Assembly (NCBI GenBank): GCA_002358955.1
Contig: DEPV01000127.1
Coordinates: 13,963 to 23,089 of the forward strand
DNA: 9,127 bases
Reading direction: 5' to 3'
From: Erysipelothrix sp. UBA3383
Lineage (GTDB): Bacteria; Bacillota_I; Bacilli_A; Erysipelotrichales; Erysipelotrichaceae
Made by a program: the position numbers and the translations under genes. The notes below the pieces were generated by a model. The model did not search any database. It was not told the DNA's origin and was given only the letters and a program-made list of their open reading frames with translations. Below are positions 1 through 5,393 of the stretch, piece by piece (position 1 is the first letter of the stretch; every line of letters begins with the position of its first letter).

Positions 1-281
1 AACCAACAGAACCAACAGAACCATCTGTTCCTGGAGATGGATCTGATAATGGATCTAACAACGGAAATGGTTCAGATAATGGAATTATTAATCCTGATGA
101 TACAGAAAAACCAGTCATTCCTGTAAAACCTGAGACTCCAGAAGTTGCTGATGAAGATAATAAACCAGCAGAAGTACTTCCAAGTACAGGTATGCGTTCA
201 AACTATTACGGGTATGCAATTGCTTTATTAGGAGCAAGTGTATTGTTCTTTAATAAAAAACTAAAAGAAGATAAAGAATAA
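1..281 (+). CDS. C-terminal part of an LPXTG cell-wall-anchored surface protein (5' end outside window)
   Basis: Open in frame from base 3 to the TAA at 279-281, giving 92 visible codons; the start lies to the left. The visible part begins with a Pro-Thr-Glu repeat (PTEPTEPS), then a Gly/Ser/Asn/Asp-rich stretch (GDGSDNGSNNGNGSDNG) and a Pro/Glu/Asp-rich stretch, as is usual for wall-spanning stalks. The sorting signal follows: LPSTG at 177-191, a hydrophobic segment of about 16 residues (YGYAIALLGASVLFF) and a charged tail (NKKLKEDKE). By family knowledge, sortase A cuts between Thr and Gly and links the protein to peptidoglycan. The functional N-terminal domain is not visible, so no binding or enzymatic role can be given. 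A terminator follows 28 bases after the stop. Confidence 0.9.
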   Translation, partial: PTEPTEPSVPGDGSDNGSNNGNGSDNGIINPDDTEKPVIPVKPETPEVADEDNKPAEVLPSTGMRSNYYGYAIALLGASVLFFNKKLKEDKE

Positions 282-308
282 TTAAATTTGAGATTTTATT
301 CTGACACG

Positions 309-350
309 AAAACAAACCGCATTTCTATGTAGATCTGCGGTTTGTTTTTT
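309..350 (+). terminator. Intrinsic terminator of the LPXTG protein gene
   Basis: A perfect 13-bp stem pairs 309-321 (AAAACAAACCGCA) with 336-348 (TGCGGTTTGTTTT) around a 14-base loop. The T-run at 345-350 overlaps the end of the right arm. The A-rich left arm means it could also work on the other strand, but the minus-strand gene has its own terminator at 369-401. Confidence 0.85.
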
Positions 351-368
351 GTTGTATCTAAAGGGGAT

Positions 369-401
369 AAAAAAACAGTCTCCATGAATGTGGAAACTGT
401 T
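369..401 (-). terminator. Intrinsic terminator of the TraB-family gene
   Basis: Arms 374-384 and 391-401 pair with a 6-base loop. Read as minus-strand RNA the arms are AACAGUUUCCA and UGGAGACUGUU. The only non-Watson-Crick pair is a U-G wobble, which on the plus strand would be a C-A mismatch. The run of seven A at 369-375 becomes the U-tract on the minus strand. The wobble and the U-tract both show that it is built for the minus-strand gene, whose TAG stop is 19 bases upstream. Confidence 0.85.
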
Positions 402-419
402 GTAGTGTTTATGATAAGT

Positions 420-1556
420 CTAGCCGACAAGTTTTGAAATGATGCCACCCAGTGCAATGAAGGTTCCAATTGAACTGACAATGTTGGTAACAACAAAGAT
501 CAAGACAAGTCGTAATACCTTGTTTTTATACCACATCTTTACGGATGAGACATCGCTGGATAAGGTCTCAAAGTCGGATGCATGAGGAGGGCGTTTGTAG
601 CCTTCTGTTAATGCTGCAAAGATACCTACTGCTAGAAATGGCGATAGTGTACCAATGGGTGCTGTAACAAGGGTAACAATACTGGTATAAGGATGAGTTC
701 TTAAGAGTAAGGTACTGATGCATGCACCACCTGCTGAAAGGGTGAGCCATAAGACAAGTTGATTGAATCCGATTTGGGGATTCTTAAGTGTTAGTGCTAA
801 AAGTAAAGTTACTAAGATAACAGGGATGATCCACTGACCAATAGAGTTTTTCTTTTTAGGTTTAACATAGCGCAGGTCTGATAGTGAATGTGTTTCATCA
901 AGAGCTTCAATGAAGCCTTCAGTATGAGCGGCACCAATGACAACTACAATATCCTCATAAGGCAGTTGTTTGACCTTTTCTGCCATGTAGTAATTACGTT
1001 CGTGTAAGAGGACATGAGATAGATTTGGAAGTTTATCATCAAGTTCTTTTAAAGAGTCAAAGAGTAAGTCAGCGTTCTTAAGATCTTCAACCTCATCCTC
1101 CTCAATTTCTTCTTTACTAAAGACGCTTAGTACCAAAGTAGCGAAAACGTTGAGTTTCTCAAAGAAACTGATGTTGTTAAAGATACGACCAAATGTAATC
1201 TTGATATCACGGTCGATGTTGCGTGTGGGAATCATGTGTTCTTGAGCTGAAAGAATGGCTTGTTTCATTTCACCACCCACTGTAGAATCCAAATCATCAG
1301 CAAGACGCTTTTGATATGATGCTAAAATTAAATTAGCAGCAAAAGACATGACTTTACCTGATTTAATAATGGCAATAATATCTGGATTACCTGAAGGATG
1401 CATTAAGTTGTGTGCACGGTTATCATCCAGTTCAACACAGACTACATCTGGTTGAATAAAGTCGATTGCGTTTTTAACATCCTCTACAGATTGTTTGGAA
1501 ACATGGGCTGTAGAGACGATGTGTATGTTTTTGTTATTGTGTTTTATAGTTTTCAT
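420..1556 (-). CDS. TraB/PrgY-family membrane protein
   Basis: 378 residues. The N-terminal soluble domain has the TraB/PrgY/GumN (TIKI-like) signatures: STAHV with His18, the strand VCVELDDNR with Glu42 and Arg47, LHERNYYMA (184-192; the family usually has ERD, here ERN) and GAAH with His211. Residues 239-378 hold about four hydrophobic segments (near 241-258, 265-285, 291-316 and 347-376), so the enzyme-like domain is tied to the membrane. Enterococcal TraB/PrgY lower the activity of the cell's own sex pheromone, and TIKI relatives are metalloproteases. For this chromosomal copy neither substrate nor reaction can be read from sequence. It is convergent with the LPXTG gene and divergent from the amidase, so probably monocistronic. 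The ATG at 1556 has no ribosome binding site; an in-frame TAG lies seven codons upstream and the next Met falls after the His18 and Glu42 motifs, so this start is still the best. Confidence 0.85.
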   Translation of the reverse strand: MKTIKHNNKNIHIVSTAHVSKQSVEDVKNAIDFIQPDVVCVELDDNRAHNLMHPSGNPDIIAIIKSGKVMSFAANLILASYQKRLADDLDSTVGGEMKQAILSAQEHMIPTRNIDRDIKITFGRIFNNISFFEKLNVFATLVLSVFSKEEIEEDEVEDLKNADLLFDSLKELDDKLPNLSHVLLHERNYYMAEKVKQLPYEDIVVVIGAAHTEGFIEALDETHSLSDLRYVKPKKKNSIGQWIIPVILVTLLLALTLKNPQIGFNQLVLWLTLSAGGACISTLLLRTHPYTSIVTLVTAPIGTLSPFLAVGIFAALTEGYKRPPHASDFETLSSDVSSVKMWYKNKVLRLVLIFVVTNIVSSIGTFIALGGIISKLVG

Positions 1557-1562
1557 AGAAGT

Positions 1563-1571
1563 ATTATAGCA
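1563..1571 (-). promoter_or_regulatory. Extended -10 promoter of the TraB-family gene
   Basis: On the minus strand the sequence reads TGCTATAAT, a consensus TATAAT (1563-1568) with the TGn extension. No good -35 box is seen, which extended -10 promoters do not need. Transcription would be expected to start about 7 bases on, near base 1556 or 1557, which is at the A of the ATG. Confidence 0.55.
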
Positions 1572-1624
1572 CTGCTACTATGGACTTTCATGAAACTTTG
1601 GCAATAATTGTATTAAATATAGTT

Positions 1625-1651
1625 TATAATGATTAGGAAAGCGGGTGTTTT
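1625..1651 (+). promoter_or_regulatory. Possible -10 box and ribosome binding site of the amidase gene
   Basis: TATAAT lies at 1625-1630 but no -35 box is seen at a normal distance; the nearest candidate, TTGGCA at 1598-1603, is 21 bases away. The Shine-Dalgarno candidates are AGGAAAG (1635-1641, 10 bases before the ATG) and GGGTG (1643-1647, 4 bases before). If the -10 box is real, transcription would start near 1637, inside the first candidate, leaving only about 15 bases of leader. The promoter may therefore lie further upstream. Confidence 0.35.
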
Positions 1652-3517
1652 ATGAGATTATCAAAATATGGTAAAAAGGTGGTACGTAATCTACTTCTAA
1701 TATTAGTTGTGCTAGCACTCTTAGTTTATACGGTATTTTTCACCAATATATTTAAGAAGGGTCCTGCAACTCCAGTAGAGCCTGATATAGTAGCAAGTTT
1801 GGAGGATGGATTCATCAATGGGCTGATCTTAGATCAAACGATTGTGATGAACCTTGATGAGGAAGCTAGTAAGGAAGCTTTAGAAGATCTAGAAACTTAC
1901 ATCAAGAGTTTACAGTTTTCTGTTGTATTTTATGATGTGAAAGAATCGTATGATGAAGCATCTTACAAGAGTATCTCTAAGGTGGTTAAGGATTTAGGCT
2001 TACCCCTGTATCTAATTGATGAGAAAGATGCTGTTGATCCTAAAGACTATAAGAAATTAGGCATTGAAGCAAAAGCATCTATAAGTGATGAAGTGATTCA
2101 GTTTGCTGATTACAGTGCTAATGTATTATCGGCACAAGAAGTCAAAGATCCACTCTATGCAGCACGTATGTATTTGGATGTCATCAATCAAGAAAAAGAA
2201 GGCTTTGTATTCAATAACTATAATGATTTAAAAAATCTTCAACTTGAAGTGGGTTTAATTGCATCCAACTTACAGATGAATCTTAAAGATTCTACAACGG
2301 CTATGAACACTGATTCTAAAGATGATGATGTATCTGAAACTTATGGAAGTTTTGAAACTCTAGTCAGTGCAGATGAGTTTTTCTCTAACAGTAAAACTGC
2401 ACAGATTGGATTCAGTAATAAACCAGTCATCAAAGGGATTCGTATGGTTGCTGCTTTAGGAAGTATTCTAAGTGATCCTACCAATGAAGATGTCATTAAA
2501 TCAACTACTGTAAAAGGTGCTGAGATTAATGTTGTTGGGACGGTAGGCTCAGGTGAGATGGAAGCTTATGAGTTAAGTACAGGTGATTATCTGATGACAA
2601 AATATACAGAAGAGATCCCATCTGTAAAACCGTTTGAATTTTCAGGTTTTGAAACTGAAGTTAAAGAAGGATATGAAGTCTTGAAGTTTAAGGACAGTGG
2701 TACACCAATGCCTTATATCTTTAGAGACAATAATGAATTGATTGTAACTTTTGTTGGTGCAAGCTTTGTAGGTGAGCATGAAGAAGTGAGTGAAGGCTTG
2801 TTTGCTAATTTAGAAATTAACAATCGAGCAGGGAATATGGAACTGCGCATTCCTTTAGAGATCGCGAAGTCATGGGGATATCTAGTTGATTTAAGTGAAG
2901 GCATGATTCAAATACGAATTAAAGAAAATGTTACTGCGATTGACAGTTTCTACCAACCATTAAAAGGACGTCATATTGTACTTGATGCAGGACATGGTGG
3001 TAAAGATCCCGGTTCATTAAATCCTAAAGGTGGTATTACAGAGGCAGCACTCAACTTAGAACTTGCAGATCATGTGGAGACACGTCTAAAAGCACTGGGT
3101 GCTGAAGTTACCATTATTCGTAATGATGATACTTTTGTAAGTCTATGGGATCGTGTCAATGCATTTAACGATGCTAATGGTGATTACTTTGTTTCCATTC
3201 ATCACAATGCTTCACCCAACACATCAGTGGCAGGGGTTGAAATGTATTATGTGAATGATGATGATAAAAAACTTGCAGAAGGTATGGCGAATGATTTAAG
3301 CTCCATCACCGGACGTAAAAATCGTGGGCCTTATAAGTGGCGCCAATACGTATTAAGAAGCTCACTGGGCCCTTCAGTTCTTGTAGAAGCAGGATTTATG
3401 AGTGAGGACAATGAGTTTAAAGACATTCAAGATCAAACACAACAAATCCTGTCAGCAGGTGTGATTGCAGACAACATTGCAAAAGATTTAGCGCGTCGCA
3501 TTCAAGTTGCAAACTGA
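1652..3517 (+). CDS. Membrane-anchored N-acetylmuramoyl-L-alanine amidase (Amidase_3)
   Basis: 621 residues. Residues 12-31 form an N-terminal membrane segment after a basic start (MRLSKYGKKVVR), with no evident signal-peptidase site, so it is probably a type II-anchored protein facing the wall. The catalytic domain spans about 439-617: DAGHGG (His448), ITEAALNLE (Glu464), SIHHNA (His517) and VEAGFMS (Glu579) match the zinc ligands and catalytic Glu of the AmiC/CwlD family, which cut the bond between MurNAc and the peptide's L-alanine. The His517-Glu579 spacing is short, with no obvious autoinhibitory helix as in AmiB/AmiC. Residues 40-430 are a long extracytoplasmic region not recognised with certainty; 80-125 looks alpha/beta and 360-425 beta-rich and perhaps AMIN-like. 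The protein is far longer than CwlD (about 240 residues). It has no terminator of its own before the rplJ promoter, 15 bases after the TGA. Confidence 0.9.
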   Translation: MRLSKYGKKVVRNLLLILVVLALLVYTVFFTNIFKKGPATPVEPDIVASLEDGFINGLILDQTIVMNLDEEASKEALEDLETYIKSLQFSVVFYDVKESYDEASYKSISKVVKDLGLPLYLIDEKDAVDPKDYKKLGIEAKASISDEVIQFADYSANVLSAQEVKDPLYAARMYLDVINQEKEGFVFNNYNDLKNLQLEVGLIASNLQMNLKDSTTAMNTDSKDDDVSETYGSFETLVSADEFFSNSKTAQIGFSNKPVIKGIRMVAALGSILSDPTNEDVIKSTTVKGAEINVVGTVGSGEMEAYELSTGDYLMTKYTEEIPSVKPFEFSGFETEVKEGYEVLKFKDSGTPMPYIFRDNNELIVTFVGASFVGEHEEVSEGLFANLEINNRAGNMELRIPLEIAKSWGYLVDLSEGMIQIRIKENVTAIDSFYQPLKGRHIVLDAGHGGKDPGSLNPKGGITEAALNLELADHVETRLKALGAEVTIIRNDDTFVSLWDRVNAFNDANGDYFVSIHHNASPNTSVAGVEMYYVNDDDKKLAEGMANDLSSITGRKNRGPYKWRQYVLRSSLGPSVLVEAGFMSEDNEFKDIQDQTQQILSAGVIADNIAKDLARRIQVAN

Positions 3518-3532
3518 TTTGAATTTAAATGC

Positions 3533-3560
3533 TTGACTTTAGTTTGTAGTTCAGTATAAT
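3533..3560 (+). promoter_or_regulatory. Promoter of the rplJ-rplL operon
   Basis: TTGACT (3533-3538) and TATAAT (3555-3560) are separated by 16 bases, with an A+T-rich stretch upstream (3518-3530). This is the best sigma-A-type promoter in the window. Transcription should start near 3567, giving a leader of about 150 bases before rplJ. Confidence 0.85.
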
Positions 3561-3579
3561 AGTAATGTTATCAATATAC

Positions 3580-3655
3580 CCAAGACAGTAACGGCCAATA
3601 AGCTTAATTATGTTACCGAGGTAAAAGTATCAAACTTTTAAACTCGTGTCTGTGG
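3580..3655 (+). promoter_or_regulatory. L10 leader: three-way-junction antiterminator / L10 binding site
   Basis: Three helices close end to end with no unpaired junction bases. P1 pairs AGACA 3583-3587 with TGTCT 3647-3651, and continues as CCA 3580-3582 with TGG 3653-3655 past a bulged G. P2 pairs GTAAC 3588-3592 with GTTAC 3612-3616. P3 pairs CGAG 3617-3620 with CTCG 3643-3646, capped by TAAAAGT 3622-3628 with ACTTTTA 3634-3640. P1 and P3 use up the bases of the terminator arm at 3643-3650, so the two folds exclude each other. Position and the motif AGACAGTAAC...GTTACCGAGGT fit the Rfam L10 leader class. In B. subtilis, excess L10(L12)4 binds this leader and drives termination; the same role here is inferred. 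A four-codon ORF (ATG at 3610) lies inside but lacks a ribosome binding site. Confidence 0.85.
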
Positions 3656-3667
3656 ATGCGGGTTTTT
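3643..3667 (+). terminator. Attenuator (intrinsic terminator) in the L10 leader
   Basis: CTCGTGTC (3643-3650) pairs with GATGCGGG (3655-3662), using three G-U wobbles, around the loop TGTG, followed by TTTTT (3663-3667). The wobble-rich stem is weak, as suits a conditional attenuator. It may also be the only terminator for read-through from the amidase gene. Confidence 0.75.
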
Positions 3668-3715
3668 ATTTATGTGGTTATATTTGATTACCAAAAGCGA
3701 ACGGAGGTGAATACT

Positions 3716-4300
3716 TTGCGCGAAGAAATGATTCAAAATAAAGAAGCTGTAGTTGCAGAGATTCAAGAAAAGGTTAACAATGCAGGGTCAACAGTTGTTG
3801 TTGAATACCGTGGATTGAGCGTAGGTCAAATGACAACATTACGTCGTGAACTACGTAACGAGGGAGTAGAACTTAAAGTTTATAAAAACTCTCTATTCCA
3901 ACGTGCTGTAGATGGAACAGATTTTGCTGATCTAAAAGATAGCTTAACAGGACCAAACGCAGTTGCATTTGGAGAAGATGCTGTAGCACCAAGTCGTATA
4001 CTTGCAGCATTTGCTAAAAAGAACAAAGCACTTGTTCTTAAAGCAGGAATCGTTGATGGAAACGTTGTTAATGAAGAAGAAATTAAAGAATTATCAACAT
4101 TACCAAACCACGATGGAATGATTTCAATGTTACTTGGAATGTTCCAATCACCAATTCGTTCATTCGCATATGCTGTGTCACAAGTTGCACAACAACGTGA
4201 AGAAAACGGAGAGGTTGCAGAAACTGTAGAAGAAACAGTTGAAGCACCAGCAGCTGAAGAAGTTGCAGAAGAAACAGTAGAAACTACTGAAGAAGCTTAA
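3716..4300 (+). CDS. rplJ: 50S ribosomal protein L10 (uL10), with acidic C-terminal tail
   Basis: L10 joins the L7/L12 dimers to 23S rRNA at the base of the ribosomal stalk. The start is the TTG at 3716, 6 bases after GGAGGTG (3703-3709), giving 194 residues. The reading frame stays open back to an ATG at 3656, but that codon lies in the attenuator stem and has no ribosome binding site. Family motifs visible are EYRGLSVGQMTTLRRELR (30-47), KVYKNSLFQRA (54-64) and LTGPNAVAF (78-85). The C-terminal helix around 131-160 (MISMLLGMFQSPIRSFAYAV) should be the L7/L12 docking helix. The usual length is about 165-175 residues; here an extra tail (161-194) has 14 Glu and repeats of the AETVEETVE type. 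The gene shares a transcript with rplL, 25 bases downstream, and should be autoregulated through its leader. Confidence 0.95.
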   Translation: MREEMIQNKEAVVAEIQEKVNNAGSTVVVEYRGLSVGQMTTLRRELRNEGVELKVYKNSLFQRAVDGTDFADLKDSLTGPNAVAFGEDAVAPSRILAAFAKKNKALVLKAGIVDGNVVNEEEIKELSTLPNHDGMISMLLGMFQSPIRSFAYAVSQVAQQREENGEVAETVEETVEAPAAEEVAEETVETTEEA

Positions 4301-4325
4301 TAATCAAACAGGAGGACTTATTAAA

Positions 4326-4697
4326 ATGGCTAAATTAACATCAGAAGAGTTGATTGCATCTCTAAAAGAAATGACAATTCTAGAACTAAACGAACTAGTT
4401 AAAGCAATCGAAGAAGAGTTTGGAGTAAGTGCAGCAGCACCAGTTGCAGCAGCAGCAGCTACAGACGCAGGAAATGACGAAGGACCAAGCGAAGTAACAG
4501 TTACAGTTACAGGAGTTGCAGGTTCAAAAGTTGGAGTTATTAAAGCTCTACGTGAAATCACAGGATTAGGAATGATGGAAGCAAAAGCACTAGTTGACAA
4601 CGCACCTTCACCAATCAAAGAAAACATCTCACCAGCAGAAGCAGAAGAGCTAAAAGCGAAACTAATCGAAGCTGGAGCAGAAGTAGAAGTTAAATAA
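4326..4697 (+). CDS. rplL: 50S ribosomal protein L7/L12 (bL12)
   Basis: 123 residues, normal length. L7/L12 forms the mobile stalk that recruits EF-Tu, EF-G and other translation GTPases. The N-terminal dimerisation domain is about 1-34, followed by an Ala-rich hinge (about 35-50) and a C-terminal factor-binding domain (about 55-123). The C-terminal domain keeps VIKALREITGLG and EAKALV, with the conserved Lys of EAK present (Lys87). It departs from the usual family pattern in two places: VTVTV replaces the common FDVVL-type strand, and MM (83-84) replaces LK in GLGLKEAK. AGGAGG at 4310-4315 sits 10 bases before the ATG. No terminator lies between its stop and the next gene; the first terminator-like hairpin is inside that next gene at 4752-4782. 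Confidence 0.97.
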   Translation: MAKLTSEELIASLKEMTILELNELVKAIEEEFGVSAAAPVAAAAATDAGNDEGPSEVTVTVTGVAGSKVGVIKALREITGLGMMEAKALVDNAPSPIKENISPAEAEELKAKLIEAGAEVEVK

Positions 4698-4702
4698 AAC
4701 CT

Positions 4703-5299
4703 TTGAAGCAATCTGTGAATCACTACTTTACAGATCCTTCAGATCTAAAGCAAAACCGGAGAGATATTCCTTTCCGGTTTTTAGACTTTGAATATAAAGT
4801 CATGAGCGATGATGGTGTCTTTTCTAAAAATGGATTGGACATTGGTACAGAGAAACTCTTAAAAGTTGTTGTACAAGAACCGTTATCTGGAAAGCTTGCT
4901 GATCTGGGGTGCGGTATTGGTGTGATTGGTGTGATCCTATCACAACACTTTGATTTGGAAATATCAGGTTTTGATATCAATTCAAGAAGTGTTGAACTGG
5001 CGAATATCAATTTCAAACGATACAATGTAAAAGGAAGCAATCAAGTCCATGATGGTTTATCCGGCATGTTTGATTGTGTTATCAGTAATCCTCCCATTCG
5101 CGTAGGTAAGGAAAAATTATACAAATTATTTAATAATGTGTATGAACATATGAATCTTAATGGAACCTTTTATTATGTGATGCGAAAATCACACGGTGCA
5201 CAAAGTGCTCAAAAGCATATTAGTGCTCTATTTGGTAATTGTACATTACTTAAAAAGGATAAAGGCTTCTATATTTACAAAGCAGTGCGACTTGACTAA
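4703..5299 (+). CDS. ybxB: RsmC/YbxB-like class I SAM-dependent methyltransferase
   Basis: 198 residues from the TTG at 4703, 5 bases after the rplL stop. There is no clear Shine-Dalgarno sequence, so translation probably depends on ribosomes finishing rplL. A GTG at 4715 is an alternative start; the ATG at 4802 would remove the conserved HYFT...DSGVFSK-type N-terminus (here HYFT and DDGVFSKNGLD). SAM-binding motif I is ADLGCGIGVIG (66-76), the acidic loop is GFDIN (Asp91), and motif IV is SNPPI (128-132), the NPP[F/Y/I] signature of enzymes that methylate nucleobase exocyclic amines. E. coli RsmC makes m2G1207 in 16S rRNA and is longer because of a duplicated domain; this single-domain form matches B. 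subtilis YbxB, which sits at the same place between rplL and rpoB. The target is not known from sequence. A terminator-like hairpin lies within its codons 17-27. Confidence 0.85.
   Translation: MKQSVNHYFTDPSDLKQNRRDIPFRFLDFEYKVMSDDGVFSKNGLDIGTEKLLKVVVQEPLSGKLADLGCGIGVIGVILSQHFDLEISGFDINSRSVELANINFKRYNVKGSNQVHDGLSGMFDCVISNPPIRVGKEKLYKLFNNVYEHMNLNGTFYYVMRKSHGAQSAQKHISALFGNCTLLKKDKGFYIYKAVRLD
4752..4782 (+). terminator. Terminator-like hairpin inside the methyltransferase coding region
   Basis: AAAACCGGAGA (4752-4762) pairs with TTTCCGGTTTT (4771-4781) over 11 bp with one G-U pair and an 8-base loop, followed by a T-run (4778-4782) preceded by a CCGG core. This is the layout of an intrinsic terminator with A-tract, G+C-rich stem and U-tract. 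It begins 54 bases after the rplL stop and lies in frame in codons 17-27 of the next gene. Ribosomes translating that gene would unfold it. Confidence 0.6.
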
Positions 5300-5320
5300 G
5301 TGGCACTTTTGTGATAAAGT
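5292..5320 (+). promoter_or_regulatory. Possible rpoB promoter
   Basis: TTGACT (5292-5297), overlapping the methyltransferase stop codon, is followed 17 bases later by TAAAGT (5315-5320), a 4-of-6 match to TATAAT. A start near 5327 would leave a leader of about 67 bases. The -10 box is weak, so this is tentative; rpoB is probably also served by read-through from the rplJ promoter. Confidence 0.4.
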
Positions 5321-5326
5321 ATTTAA

Positions 5327-5358
5327 TTGCATAAGTGTGGATTTATGCGAGTTTTTTT
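5327..5358 (+). terminator. Terminator-like hairpin (attenuator candidate) before rpoB
   Basis: Bases 5327-5335 (TTGCATAAG) pair with 5342-5350 (TTTATGCGA), 9 bp including two G-U pairs, around the loop TGTGGA, followed by G and seven T (5352-5358). The stem is A+T-rich and weak, so partial termination of transcripts coming from rplL/ybxB is the likely effect. rpoB starts 36 bases after the T-run. Confidence 0.6.
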
Positions 5359-5393
5359 AATGAGTAAAAAATGTATCAGAAAGGATGGCATAA

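Noticed and set aside
1..110. Short repeats (PTE and G-S-D/N-N-G) as a CRISPR or mobile element
   Set aside because: They are in-frame low-complexity codons of a wall-spanning stalk, with no regular spacers and no inverted ends.
1598..1630. TTGGCA and TATAAT as a full amidase promoter
   Set aside because: The spacing is 21 bases, too long for a normal sigma-A promoter; only the -10 box is kept as tentative.
3510..3546. CAAACT/AGTTTG inverted repeat after the amidase stop as a terminator
   Set aside because: Only 6 bp with a 25-base loop, no T-run, and it spans the rplJ -35 box.
3610..3624. Four-codon leader peptide ORF in the L10 leader
   Set aside because: B. subtilis has a translated leader peptide here, but this ORF lacks a ribosome binding site and is very short, so it is not called as a gene.
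3656..3715. Longer L10 starting at the ATG at 3656
   Set aside because: The frame is open, but the ATG is inside the attenuator stem, has no ribosome binding site and adds a hydrophobic stretch foreign to L10. The TTG at 3716 has a strong GGAGGTG at the right distance.
4304..4723. 139-codon minus-strand open frame opposite rplL
   Set aside because: It is the antisense shadow of rplL; its Ala/Ser-rich protein comes from complementing the Ala-rich hinge and repeated codons. No ribosome binding site or family match.
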